A stretch of 64,000 nt of DNA from Sideroxydans sp. (GTDB lineage: Bacteria; Pseudomonadota; Gammaproteobacteria; Burkholderiales; Gallionellaceae): assembly GCA_027310725.1 (NCBI GenBank), contig DAIDAG010000066.1, positions 32,828 to 96,827 of the forward strand. The letters run 5' to 3'. Every line of letters begins with the position of its first letter. The first letter of the stretch is position 1. A program made the translations under genes and the position numbers. Below the pieces are notes generated by a model. The model had not been told where the DNA came from and searched no databases. It saw only the letters and a program-made list of their open reading frames with translations. Below are positions 48,349-57,855 of this stretch, piece by piece.

Positions 48349-49660
48349 AGAACTCTCCATTAAGTTGAAATTGAAGGTCATCTTTCTTATTCGTTCCGTT
48401 TGAGATCGCACGTGTGAGTGCAAACGACTTCCAGTGAATATCATCACCCTTAATACGATCGATCATGGGTAACAAGTAGGCCGCGTCCCCTGAAACATTT
48501 ATTGCACCAGCGAAGATCGGCTTATCTACTGCATCCTGAGGGGAATAGATCGATACTGGGTCGGACAGTGCGAAGCTAATTCCAATAACATTGAGCGCTC
48601 GCAATTCAGTGCCTGTTTTTGCCAAGAATTCGTGCCAGGAAATCAGATGCGATATATCGATGTCCACAAGCAGGTCTGAACTAAATTCATGTTTGAGAGT
48701 GGCATCCTTCAAATTGACGTTGACCCTCAACTGCGGGTCTTTTCTATAGGCAAACAGGTCTGGCTGTCCTTCTTTCGCAGAAAGTGACGCAACAATAAGT
48801 CCAGTTTTACAATCCGCTGTAATTTGATTGACGGCAAATCCGCCATAGTTCTCAAGAAGCTCAACCACAGATTTATAGCCATCCAACACCCCCTTGCCGG
48901 AGCAAAGTCCATGTGACGTTACATAGCTCTTGCGCTTTTGCTCAAGCTTCTGTTCAAGCGTATCTACATGCGAAGGTTTTTGATTAGCGGCCAGCAGTGC
49001 CGCCTCTCGTGCGGCCTTCATCGCCGCTTCGCGTGCTTGTTGCTCATTGTAATAATTGAACAAGCCCAATATGACAGCAAGCAGAACTACACTGCCGATA
49101 ATTACCGGCAATATATTGCTCATGGATTCGACAAGTCCTGTTTCCAGTAGATGCGGGTTGCTTACCAGTTGTGCCAACTCCAGGGACTCTACCGGTGGCG
49201 GCAACAGCGTTTCATCGCCATAAATTGAACAACCAGTGTCGAAAACTGAAAGCAACGAATCAATGCTGGCAGAAAATTCTTCATCGCTGCTGAACACCGA
49301 GTCGAAGAATGGCAATCCGTTCTTTACGGCGATCACAATCCTCTTGTCGCCAGCGGAGAATACGAATAGCGCATCATTGACCCGTTTGGATTGCGCAAAA
49401 CTGGAACAGACCACCGCAAGCGCATAGCACTTGCCTTTCTTGACCCTGCCGGAAGCTTTATGAACAAAGCCGATTGCGTATGTACCCATCGAGGTCTGAC
49501 AGACAGACGAATACGCCACCTTGGGCAGCTTTTCTTCCTTGCGGCGAACCATTAGATCGGCGATGTCATCCTTTTCGATTGAATCTATAGGTTGCCAATC
49601 CGCGCCTGCAAGGAGTTGAAGTTTGACTTCGGGCTGTTCAATGATGATCGATGCGTTCAT
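48335..49660 (-). CDS. pilO: PilO-like pilin accessory protein
   Basis: 441 aa with one TM segment (ILPVIIGSVVLLAVILGLFNYY); position. Confidence 0.75.
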   Translation of the reverse strand: MNASIIIEQPEVKLQLLAGADWQPIDSIEKDDIADLMVRRKEEKLPKVAYSSVCQTSMGTYAIGFVHKASGRVKKGKCYALAVVCSSFAQSKRVNDALFVFSAGDKRIVIAVKNGLPFFDSVFSSDEEFSASIDSLLSVFDTGCSIYGDETLLPPPVESLELAQLVSNPHLLETGLVESMSNILPVIIGSVVLLAVILGLFNYYNEQQAREAAMKAAREAALLAANQKPSHVDTLEQKLEQKRKSYVTSHGLCSGKGVLDGYKSVVELLENYGGFAVNQITADCKTGLIVASLSAKEGQPDLFAYRKDPQLRVNVNLKDATLKHEFSSDLLVDIDISHLISWHEFLAKTGTELRALNVIGISFALSDPVSIYSPQDAVDKPIFAGAINVSGDAAYLLPMIDRIKGDDIHWKSFALTRAISNGTNKKDDLQFQLNGEFYVTP

Positions 49661-49664
49661 CGGA

Positions 49665-51320
49665 TCACTCCATGACTGGGGTGATCAGGATCACCAGGTC
49701 GCGAGTTTTATTGCTGCTACTACGATTGCCGCCCAGCAACATCGACGTGTTCGGACTGAACATTCCTTGACGATTCGAACCTACATCTTTGAGAGAAAAA
49801 CCGCTCAACACCAGAGTTTCACCCTCCCTGATCTTTGCGCGCTGCGCGATCTGCGTGCCGGAGAATGAGGGAATTTGAATGCTGCTGATTGTGGTCAACA
49901 CGGGCGGCGTCGAAATATCCAGCGAAAACTGCAATGCAATTTCGTCGTCATCCATGATGGACGGCGTCATGTTCAGGATGAAGCCGGTGGTCAGCGTTCC
50001 AACGGTGACGCTGGTCGTTCCTGGAGTGGCAGCAGTACCCGCAATTGTCGTGGAGGATTGCGCATAGCCTGTTTGATCTGCAATCGCAACCGAGGCCGGC
50101 TGCTTATTCAGTGTCATGATCGTGTTGTTCGAAACCATTGACGCATTGGCCTCGGAGACCAGAGCTTGGAACATGAGGTTGGATCCATCCCACTTACCTA
50201 CAGTACCTCCTGTCGCGGTTACAAAACTGACACCAACAGCACCACCACCGCTGGTTAAGGCAGAAGGTAGTGGGATTCCCTTAAAAGTCCCAGAGTAGTT
50301 CTGTGAAAGCAGAGACATTCTGTTCCATACAGCCGTCCAATTTACGCCTGCAGAATTGTTCTCGCTCACATCAGCCGAAATCACAGATACCTGCAGGGTG
50401 ACTTGCTGATTCATCAATTTGTCCAGCTTCTTGATGTATTTGGCGATACGTGATTGAGCTTCCTTTGTATCGGTCACAACAATCACACCGGTTGAACTGG
50501 ATGCGCTGTATTTGCCTCCAGCCGACACAAGCGCCTTGAGCTGGGCGTCAATGGTTGACCAGGCATCCAATTCAGCAGTGAAATCAGATGTGGACGATGA
50601 AGAGAATGATCCCCCGCCGGTTGGCGTGGCTCCGGTGCTTGCACTTGACCCAGAAGAACTTGAGCCTGATGTCGAACCCGTCTTACCAACGGACGCATTT
50701 TGCGTCGATTTTCCCGGGAAAATATTGAGCGTATAGACACGTGTGATGTAGCGGGCAAAATTGATCGAGCCATCCGCATATTCCCATGTGATCCCCAGGC
50801 GAGATGAGACCAAGTTAAGGAATTCGGTGGTCGAACCGGTGAAAGCCACTGAGATCTTGGGAAGATTGATTGTCGGAGTAGACGATGTTGTTCCTTGCAC
50901 TACAGCAGAAGAAACAGCCGCGCCAGTTACGCCTGTCTGAGCCTGTGTCTGAGTCTGTGCTGGATTAGTGATCAGTTCCGGTGCAATGTTCACAGGAATC
51001 TTTGTCAGCGCAGTTAGCCGCTGACCGATTTGCGACAAGGTAAGCGGGCTGGTATCTCCCAAGGTAATCATCGCATTCAACGATTCCGGTAGCGCATTTT
51101 CATCGTCGTGTTTGCGCGTGATGAGGCGGTTGCCAACATACGGCAATACCGTCGACCGATTCTTCGCAGTTTCATCGTGGATATGATCACGTTGCCCGCC
51201 GACAGCAGTGGTTTGTTCGGCAAATTTTTGTTCGGAGTAGCTGGTTGCGCAGCCAGGCATCGTCACAATTGCCGCCAAGGACAACAGAGTGAATGAAAAT
51301 TGCTTGAGTTTTGTGGTCAT
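49665..51320 (-). CDS. pilN: PilN-like secretin lipoprotein
   Basis: Lipobox LSLAAIVTMPGCATSYSEQ; secretin C-terminus IADQTGYAQ...AQRAKIREGETLVLSGF...DLVILITPVM. Confidence 0.88.
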   Translation of the reverse strand: MTTKLKQFSFTLLSLAAIVTMPGCATSYSEQKFAEQTTAVGGQRDHIHDETAKNRSTVLPYVGNRLITRKHDDENALPESLNAMITLGDTSPLTLSQIGQRLTALTKIPVNIAPELITNPAQTQTQAQTGVTGAAVSSAVVQGTTSSTPTINLPKISVAFTGSTTEFLNLVSSRLGITWEYADGSINFARYITRVYTLNIFPGKSTQNASVGKTGSTSGSSSSGSSASTGATPTGGGSFSSSSTSDFTAELDAWSTIDAQLKALVSAGGKYSASSSTGVIVVTDTKEAQSRIAKYIKKLDKLMNQQVTLQVSVISADVSENNSAGVNWTAVWNRMSLLSQNYSGTFKGIPLPSALTSGGGAVGVSFVTATGGTVGKWDGSNLMFQALVSEANASMVSNNTIMTLNKQPASVAIADQTGYAQSSTTIAGTAATPGTTSVTVGTLTTGFILNMTPSIMDDDEIALQFSLDISTPPVLTTISSIQIPSFSGTQIAQRAKIREGETLVLSGFSLKDVGSNRQGMFSPNTSMLLGGNRSSSNKTRDLVILITPVME

Positions 51321-51331
51321 GGAGTGGCCTC

Positions 51332-52240
51332 TTAGTCTTTGATGGTGTCGTCAGTAAGAATCAGCACATTGTTCGAAGTGAGATGCCAACGGAAACGTCG
51401 CCCCACTTGCTGCCCGATAGAGGTCATCAGATCGCCGAGACATTGATGGAAAGTTCCGTTGAATTCCGCTTCGGAATCAATCGGCACATCTCGCGAACTC
51501 TGGTTGATAAACTGCACGCACTGTCCGTTGGAGTTCTTGCACCACTTGTCCAGCACGATGGACAGCAACCCGTCATCGCGCGACACAACCCATTTTGTCG
51601 TCTTGACCTGCTTCTTTTCTTCCTCCAGCTTTGCAGCGGCCTTGGCGACTTTAGCGGCCTCCAGCTCTTTGAGCTTTTCGTCCTTGCTGAAGTTGATTTC
51701 CTTCTTATCCCAATCGATCGTGGCGATATATGGCGTCCCCTTGAGCGCATAATCCATCCCAACCACCCAATTGGATGAATCAGAGCCGTCAACTGGCACT
51801 GTCATGTCAACATCGTCAGAGCCGTACACCTGGAATGTCTCCGGAACCAGGGCAACGACAAGATCGTTAAGCGTCGCATCTTCAGCATGCACCGGCTTGC
51901 CGAAGACAGCGGGCTTCCGCCCTTTATGCTGGATGGTCACGCGATTGCCAAAATTGGCCCGGTAATCGTTCATTTTCTTGATCTTGGCCGGTTTCTTCTC
52001 CAGCGGGGCTGGCTGTGGTTCCTGTTTTTTTGTCACGGGAGCCACATCATCCGAGGTTGTCGTGAACAGCCCCGATGCCTGCGAAGGCTCACGCTTCGGT
52101 TCCGCAGCAGGCGCCGGTTGCTGGCGCGCAGTGTCGGGCGCAACAGCGTCCTCAGATATGATGAATTGTGCGTAGGCATGTCCGGCTGTAAAAATGCCCA
52201 ATAACGCCAAATAGAACAGCCAGTATTGTCTTGTCTTCAT
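51332..52240 (-). CDS. PilL/TcpQ-like pilus protein
   Basis: C-term KWVVSRDDGLLSIVLDKWC...FNGTFHQCLGDLMTSIGQQVGRRFRWHLTSNNVLILTDD. Confidence 0.7.
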   Translation of the reverse strand: MKTRQYWLFYLALLGIFTAGHAYAQFIISEDAVAPDTARQQPAPAAEPKREPSQASGLFTTTSDDVAPVTKKQEPQPAPLEKKPAKIKKMNDYRANFGNRVTIQHKGRKPAVFGKPVHAEDATLNDLVVALVPETFQVYGSDDVDMTVPVDGSDSSNWVVGMDYALKGTPYIATIDWDKKEINFSKDEKLKELEAAKVAKAAAKLEEEKKQVKTTKWVVSRDDGLLSIVLDKWCKNSNGQCVQFINQSSRDVPIDSEAEFNGTFHQCLGDLMTSIGQQVGRRFRWHLTSNNVLILTDDTIKD

Positions 52241-52497
52241 GCTCTAACTCTCCATTTTTTCAAAACCCACCAGGGACGTGATGAGACCGACTTGGATCTC
52301 AAAAGCGAAATCGATCTTCGATAGGCGTAACCGATCGAGAGCCGCTTCACCTTCAGGAAAATGAACAATGCAAACGTGAAAAACACGTATGTCATCGTCC
52401 ACATATTGATATGCAAAAACGCGGGAAACGTGAACGCGAAGGCCTTGGCATCCAGTCCAAGCAGCGTAGGTGTTCGTGATGCATCTTTTAATGGCAT
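52237..52497 (-). CDS. Small hypothetical membrane protein
   Basis: TM segment MTYVFFTFALFIFLKV; operon overlaps. Confidence 0.45.
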   Translation of the reverse strand: MPLKDASRTPTLLGLDAKAFAFTFPAFLHINMWTMTYVFFTFALFIFLKVKRLSIGYAYRRSISLLRSKSVSSRPWWVLKKWRVRA

Positions 52498-53738
52498 GAT
52501 ATTTTTCTGCGGTCAGTTTGTGATTCAAATATAAATGCATTAAATACAGAATCGTTTAATTCAAGCTTTTCGAGTTCTTTTTCGGACATGCCGCTATAGG
52601 CACACGCGTTCTGCAGCGTAATCAAACCGTCCTTGTATGCCTTGAGAGCTGAATGCCCGAGACTCGTCCCGTTCTTGTTCACTTCCTCTTGAAGAGCTGC
52701 GGAGATGTCCGCAAAACTCATGGCGAATACCTGGTCTTGCAAGGTGCGGGTAATGACCAGCCATTCGCGCAACGCGATGCGCCCGCCACCGATCTTCGGG
52801 CAGAGAGTCTGAACCACGATCATGTGAAGCGAGCCAAGCAGCCGTTCCGCTACGGATTCATTACCGCCACCATCTTTTGCGGCCATAGCCACCATCCGTC
52901 GGAAGGCGACACCTACCCGGTTGGCGTGAACCGTTGTCAGCGTGCAGTGCCCGGTCAGCGCCATTGAGATACAGCCATCAATGGTCTGTCCGTCGCGGCA
53001 CTCGCCGATCAATACGATGGATAACGCGCGGCGCATCGCCGTCTCGGTTGCTTCATGCCAGTTCCGCAAACCGCCCGCATTACCGCCGATCTCGGTCTGG
53101 CTGATCTTTGGGGCAAGAGTTGGAATACCGTCAAATATGAACTCTATCGGGGATTCATAAGTTGCAATCTTGCGCGGGTCGGCCTTGTTCTCGATCGCCA
53201 TGCGAATAAGCGAGGCAATTAGCGTAGATTTTCCGGAGCTGGTCACGCCGGCCACCACGACCAGGCCGTTACGGGGCAGGGCGTTCTCAACGATCTCGCA
53301 GGGGACTTTCAGGTCGTCGATATGAGGCGGATTCTTCGGCAGAACCCGGAACGTATTCGCAATGCCGGCATCGTTGCCGTCAATACGCGCGGGCAGCATA
53401 TTGATGCGGAATCCGATACGTTCGCCTCGCACGGGACGTATCTCATAGCGCATGTCGATCGGCTTGCCTTGGGACAGCATTGCCGTCGCGTTTGACCCAT
53501 ACAGCGTAGTGACAATGAATTCGACTTCGAACTGCTGCAACGTCCGGTTAGTTGCCCTGGTTTGCACACCGCTCAACATGAAATATATGAAATCCTCGGA
53601 CTGGATGTTCACATCCGAAGCACTCAGCCGGTATGCCGCCCAAAGGATAGCGTCCAGATCAAGCTTGCCGAACCCCGGCAGGACTGACAGGGGGAGAACC
53701 GGCAGTTCTTTTACGTCGGTCATGGAGCCAATCCCCAA
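52488..53738 (-). CDS. DotB-like T4SS ATPase (IncI TraJ-like)
   Basis: GLVVVAGVTSSGKSTLIASLIRMAI; ALSIVLIGECRDGQTIDGCISMALTGHCTLTTVHANRVGVAFRR. Confidence 0.88.
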   Translation of the reverse strand: MGIGSMTDVKELPVLPLSVLPGFGKLDLDAILWAAYRLSASDVNIQSEDFIYFMLSGVQTRATNRTLQQFEVEFIVTTLYGSNATAMLSQGKPIDMRYEIRPVRGERIGFRINMLPARIDGNDAGIANTFRVLPKNPPHIDDLKVPCEIVENALPRNGLVVVAGVTSSGKSTLIASLIRMAIENKADPRKIATYESPIEFIFDGIPTLAPKISQTEIGGNAGGLRNWHEATETAMRRALSIVLIGECRDGQTIDGCISMALTGHCTLTTVHANRVGVAFRRMVAMAAKDGGGNESVAERLLGSLHMIVVQTLCPKIGGGRIALREWLVITRTLQDQVFAMSFADISAALQEEVNKNGTSLGHSALKAYKDGLITLQNACAYSGMSEKELEKLELNDSVFNAFIFESQTDRRKISCH

Positions 53739-54502
53739 TCGCCTTGCATGTCTTCCATTCGTGCAGGCACCTCGATGGTCTTTACCCCCACACCGATGTT
53801 GATTTGATCAGAATGGACTTCGGCGACCTCCGGCGTAACCGCAAGAACAGGGGCTTTGATCATGCGATTCGCTTCAAGCGTCTTGAACTTGATCATCCCC
53901 ATGTAGTCGCGCTTCAGTTTCTGAAGATTTTCGTTGTAAATGGCATTCGCCTGGTCAGCGCCAATCTTCCAGCCATCCTCAACTGCTTGCGTCCAAATCC
54001 TCTTTTCTTTGGCGGTGATAGGGCGCAAAGTGTCTGGCAACTTGTCGACAGTCAGCCGTCCGTCATCCAGCCCATTGAAGACGTAGTCGCGCCAGGTCGG
54101 AACAACCCGGACGAATATGGCGGGACGGACGATTTTGTATGAGACCCCGAAGAATTCCATGCGCTGTGCCGCATTCTTTGTCTCGACGCCCTGAGACGCC
54201 GTTTCAATGACAGGGGGGAGCCAGCCATCGCGCGATAGCAAGGGCTGGAATTCGAAAATCTTGTCGAGATCATGCGCGCGCTTGTTCACCTGATCGACAA
54301 TGAGTTTTGCCCTGTCGATCATCCCGGCCTGTGCGCCGATCTGCAATCCAAGTTCCTTGATTGCATTCAAGCGCGCTGAGAGATCAGTGTTCTCTCCGTT
54401 TGAATAATCGAGCAGATCGTTGATGCCTGGAGCAGCAAGCAAAGAAATCGGCATGGAAGCGAAAAGCAGGAAAGCCAAGCCAGCGCGCTTCAAGATTTTC
54501 AT
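53720..54502 (-). CDS. DotC-like T4SS protein (IncI TraI-like)
   Basis: Signal peptide, FEFQPLLSRDGWLPPVIETASQG, RPAIFVRVVPTWRDYVF; between DotB and DotD. Confidence 0.8.
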   Translation of the reverse strand: MKILKRAGLAFLLFASMPISLLAAPGINDLLDYSNGENTDLSARLNAIKELGLQIGAQAGMIDRAKLIVDQVNKRAHDLDKIFEFQPLLSRDGWLPPVIETASQGVETKNAAQRMEFFGVSYKIVRPAIFVRVVPTWRDYVFNGLDDGRLTVDKLPDTLRPITAKEKRIWTQAVEDGWKIGADQANAIYNENLQKLKRDYMGMIKFKTLEANRMIKAPVLAVTPEVAEVHSDQINIGVGVKTIEVPARMEDMQGDWGLAP

Positions 54503-54948
54503 TGCTGGACGCCCCCGTTGAGCTGGAAGACGACCACCTCACTGCCGATCGTGATTGATGCCATCTTTCCGAGCTGCACGGAGGCATCTTCGAGCACCTG
54601 CCACAATGGAACCTTCTTGTTGTGCAGCGACAGGATGAGATCCTGCTGAGGCTTCTTGCCGACGATACGGACGCTGCACAATTTCGATTGTTTCAGGTCT
54701 TCAATGAACAGCATGACATCGCCGTCGTAATCCAGTGAAACGACTCTCGCCGAACATCCCTTCACCTGCGTAACTGGGGCGACTACCGGTCGGTTTGATA
54801 TGTCGTTCAGTCGTTTGAGTTCGGTATGGACATCGGTTGCCAGCCCGCTCAGTCCTTCCAGCACAACGATGTCCCCGTCTTTCCGGGTTGTTGAGCAGCC
54901 CTGGAAGAGCAGGGCGGTGAAAACCGCCGCAATTGTCAGTCTTTTCAT
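54499..54948 (-). CDS. DotD-like T4SS lipoprotein (IncI TraH-like)
   Basis: Lipobox AAVFTALLFQGCSTTRK; KVPLWQVLEDASVQLG. Confidence 0.75.
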   Translation of the reverse strand: MKRLTIAAVFTALLFQGCSTTRKDGDIVVLEGLSGLATDVHTELKRLNDISNRPVVAPVTQVKGCSARVVSLDYDGDVMLFIEDLKQSKLCSVRIVGKKPQQDLILSLHNKKVPLWQVLEDASVQLGKMASITIGSEVVVFQLNGGVQQ

Positions 54949-55811
54949 GGGAGATTTCCCTCGGCTGTGTAGATGTACGCGATGTAACAAGTGTTGCCGT
55001 CTGAAAGGAACTCGTAGTCCTCAATGCCGGGTGGCGGCGATGCATCGTTGGCCGTTTTCACGTGGAAATTCTTCATCACATAGCAGGTTGACTTTGCCTG
55101 TTTGAATGTTGCCGGGTTGATGCCAGACGTGAAGGCGACGGCGTCACCTTTTTTGTAAAGCCACTTCGACGGATGCCAGGACGACGGCGGTTTCTGCGGA
55201 AGCTCAATATCGCGGGTAACGGCATCTTGGGCAGAGGACTCACCGGAAACTTCCTGAATCTGGATCACCGGCGGCTTTTCATCCGGCACGGCAACATCGC
55301 TTGCAGGATTAGTCGCACTTTCCATGGGGGCAACGGTCATGAATGGAGGAACAACGGCCTTCGTTTTCACAACGACTTTCGAGGCAGGCCTATCCGTCTT
55401 CTTGACTGCCACGACCTTCTTTACAACTTTGGAAGTTAGCGAAGAAGGGTAGGGTGGTTTACCTGAAACAAGATCAACCTTGTCTTTATGTGTGACACAC
55501 AAATCGCCGACTTCAAGTAGCCACACTCCTTTCGCTCCCGCTTTCAGTACATCAGTAATCGACAGCTTTGCTTGGTCTTTCGAATCGAAACAGCCGACAG
55601 CAACTCGGGCGGCGTACTGCTGACTTTTTGTTCGAAGAAGAAACGCGCCAAGACGGCTGAACTCAGGAGAGGCAATTCGCTTGTTCGCATTTTCAATATG
55701 CGCATAAGAGCCGGTAATCACGGTCAATTTTGCATGAGCGTTACATGCAGTAACCATAGACAGACAAACAGTCATAACCAGGAGCACTTTCTTAACAGCC
55801 GTGTTTTGCAT
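54945..55811 (-). CDS. Hypothetical exported protein of tra operon
   Basis: Signal peptide, ATGA overlap with DotD. Confidence 0.6.
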   Translation of the reverse strand: MQNTAVKKVLLVMTVCLSMVTACNAHAKLTVITGSYAHIENANKRIASPEFSRLGAFLLRTKSQQYAARVAVGCFDSKDQAKLSITDVLKAGAKGVWLLEVGDLCVTHKDKVDLVSGKPPYPSSLTSKVVKKVVAVKKTDRPASKVVVKTKAVVPPFMTVAPMESATNPASDVAVPDEKPPVIQIQEVSGESSAQDAVTRDIELPQKPPSSWHPSKWLYKKGDAVAFTSGINPATFKQAKSTCYVMKNFHVKTANDASPPPGIEDYEFLSDGNTCYIAYIYTAEGNLP

Positions 55812-55864
55812 AGAAACATTCCTTTCAAAGACGTAAAACTAAGGCACCTTTGCGACACAAATTT

Positions 55865-55897
55865 ATTCTTGCATGGTTTGCTCATTCGTGCAAGAAT
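55865..55897. promoter_or_regulatory. Inverted repeat ATTCTTGCA-N15-TGCAAGAAT in divergent tra intergenic region
   Basis: Perfect 9-bp arms. Confidence 0.6.
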
Positions 55898-55994
55898 TAT
55901 TAAAACACAATTTCGTTATCGAGTATCGTTATCGTTCAAGGCACGATGAATTGGTAACGGGGGCAGATCAACTTAGGACAGATGAACGGCAAAA

Positions 55995-56945
55995 ATGAGA
56001 ATCTTGGTTGGCAGATCAACGTCGTCGCAGGAAAACGGGTCAACACAGACTCTCTATCCACAAACGAAAAACAGCGACACAGAAATTCAGTATGCCGGCA
56101 TCGTTCGCAGGTTCATGCAGCAATTGGAAGCAAATCAGCAAGACCCGACGCTCGAAAATATCGTTTTACTGGCTGATCGCAATACTTCAGTTCAACAGTG
56201 GTCACGCCCCACCGTTCGTCTTTACAGATCGGCAATCCTTTTCCATATTGAAAATCAGCGGATCGCGGGAATCATTTCGAGCGAAGACGCGGCCAAGTTT
56301 GAAAAACTGCTGAAATCGCTGAAAGGAAGGCCTGGGCGCTCCGAAAGAACTTCCGCGAAGAAAGCCAAGCATGCCAATGAATTGGCAATAAAACGGTTGG
56401 CTGAAAAACTGGACTCGTCACGCTCTACGGTCGCCGTCCTGGCGAAAAGACTGTTCCTGTCGAGCGTAATGGTCGGCCTCCGACCAGCAGAATGGTTTTC
56501 TGCTCAACTGGACGACGACAAGTTGGTCGTCAAGAACGGAAAATCGACCAACGGCAGGGGAACCGGCGAATATCGAACGATTGACCTGCGTACTCCCGTC
56601 CTCATGATCGATCGCCAAAAAATCAAGTTCATCGAAAATACCCTGTCCATCATTCAGGCCGCAAGCTCTCCGGACAAGAGCAACGCGGAACTCATGACAG
56701 ACATCCGGCAAGTAGTTCGTCGCTGCGGAATAACAAGCGGTGGACGCAACATCACCATTTACACAGCAAGACATCAGTTCTCGGCCAACATGAAAGCGGC
56801 TGGGTTATCGAAACGTGAGATCGCCAATCTGATGGGGCACGCATCCCCTAACACCGCGTCGACACACTACGGTCGAGGTGTATCCGGTCATCAATCATTC
56901 CGGCAACGCAAGGCGCCGGGCGTAGTTATGGAGAATCGTACATGA
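55995..56945 (+). CDS. Tyrosine recombinase/integrase
   Basis: VGLRPAEWFSA, YTARHQFSANMKAAGLSKREIANLMGHASPNTASTHYGR. Confidence 0.85.
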   Translation: MRILVGRSTSSQENGSTQTLYPQTKNSDTEIQYAGIVRRFMQQLEANQQDPTLENIVLLADRNTSVQQWSRPTVRLYRSAILFHIENQRIAGIISSEDAAKFEKLLKSLKGRPGRSERTSAKKAKHANELAIKRLAEKLDSSRSTVAVLAKRLFLSSVMVGLRPAEWFSAQLDDDKLVVKNGKSTNGRGTGEYRTIDLRTPVLMIDRQKIKFIENTLSIIQAASSPDKSNAELMTDIRQVVRRCGITSGGRNITIYTARHQFSANMKAAGLSKREIANLMGHASPNTASTHYGRGVSGHQSFRQRKAPGVVMENRT

Positions 56946-57598
56946 GCGAAAAGCAAGTTGCGTCAAAGCCGGTCCTCAAGAACAAGGATGGGATCCAGAT
57001 AATTGCGGCAAAAAACAGATTCTGGCCTCTGGCTTATCAGACTCAATCCAAGGTTCTGATCTGGCAATCCGGGGTCTCGATGGTGCTGATCATCGGCATC
57101 GTTGCCATCATTATTTTCAGGCCCGCACCTCAAAGCTATGCGGTCAGTCCGGACGGCAAGATCACGCCGCTGATCCCGATGACTCAGGGAGTCGGTGCAG
57201 AAGCGCTACTGGACTTTTCCAGCAAAGCAATCATCGCCAGCTTTACGCTGAATTTCCAGGACTGGAAGACGCAGATTGGCGGATTGTCGAAATACTACAC
57301 AGAAGGTGGCTACAACAATTTCGTGTCGGCCATCGAACCCATCAAGAACCGCGTCATTGAGGGCCGATATGTCACCTCAATTGGTTTTGCCGAGCCGCCG
57401 ATCATCGCCAAGTCGGCAGTTCTCGACGGAACGATGAAATACAAAGTGACGGCGCAAATCCTGATTGGATTCGAGGGGCAGACAAAGAAAATCAGTCCGC
57501 AGGTATGGGATATTTCATTGATCGTTGAGCGCGTATCAATGGAGCAGTCAGTCAACGGCATCGCAATCTCAAGTGTCATCGCCAAGCCGGCAAAGTAG
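56942..57598 (+). CDS. DotI/IcmL-like T4SS protein (IncI TraM-like)
   Basis: One TM segment, FTLNFQDWKTQIGGLSKYYTEGGYNNF, position. Confidence 0.82.
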   Translation: MSEKQVASKPVLKNKDGIQIIAAKNRFWPLAYQTQSKVLIWQSGVSMVLIIGIVAIIIFRPAPQSYAVSPDGKITPLIPMTQGVGAEALLDFSSKAIIASFTLNFQDWKTQIGGLSKYYTEGGYNNFVSAIEPIKNRVIEGRYVTSIGFAEPPIIAKSAVLDGTMKYKVTAQILIGFEGQTKKISPQVWDISLIVERVSMEQSVNGIAISSVIAKPAK

Positions 57599-57660
57599 TA
57601 GCAGAAGGGGTGTAATCGATAGTAGTTCTCATAGTGTCACAAACCAATCAGGAGAGGATC

Positions 57661-57855
57661 ATGAGTAAGAAGTCGGTTTCAGGAAAAGGTCAATCGAATA
57701 CAGGCGATTTTTGCCCGGTCACATGCACGATGAAAGAGTTGGAAAAACGTATCCGAGAGACGAAGAAATCCGATTACGGCTTATCGAAATTCCTGGAAGG
57801 TGTTCGTCATTGCAGGATCATCATGGCTGCTGCAACCGGTGGAGCTGTTTCTTGA
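57661..57855 (+). CDS. Small hypothetical protein between DotI and DotH
   Basis: 64 aa, preceded by AGGAG, stop overlaps next start (TTGA). Confidence 0.55.
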   Translation: MSKKSVSGKGQSNTGDFCPVTCTMKELEKRIRETKKSDYGLSKFLEGVRHCRIIMAAATGGAVS

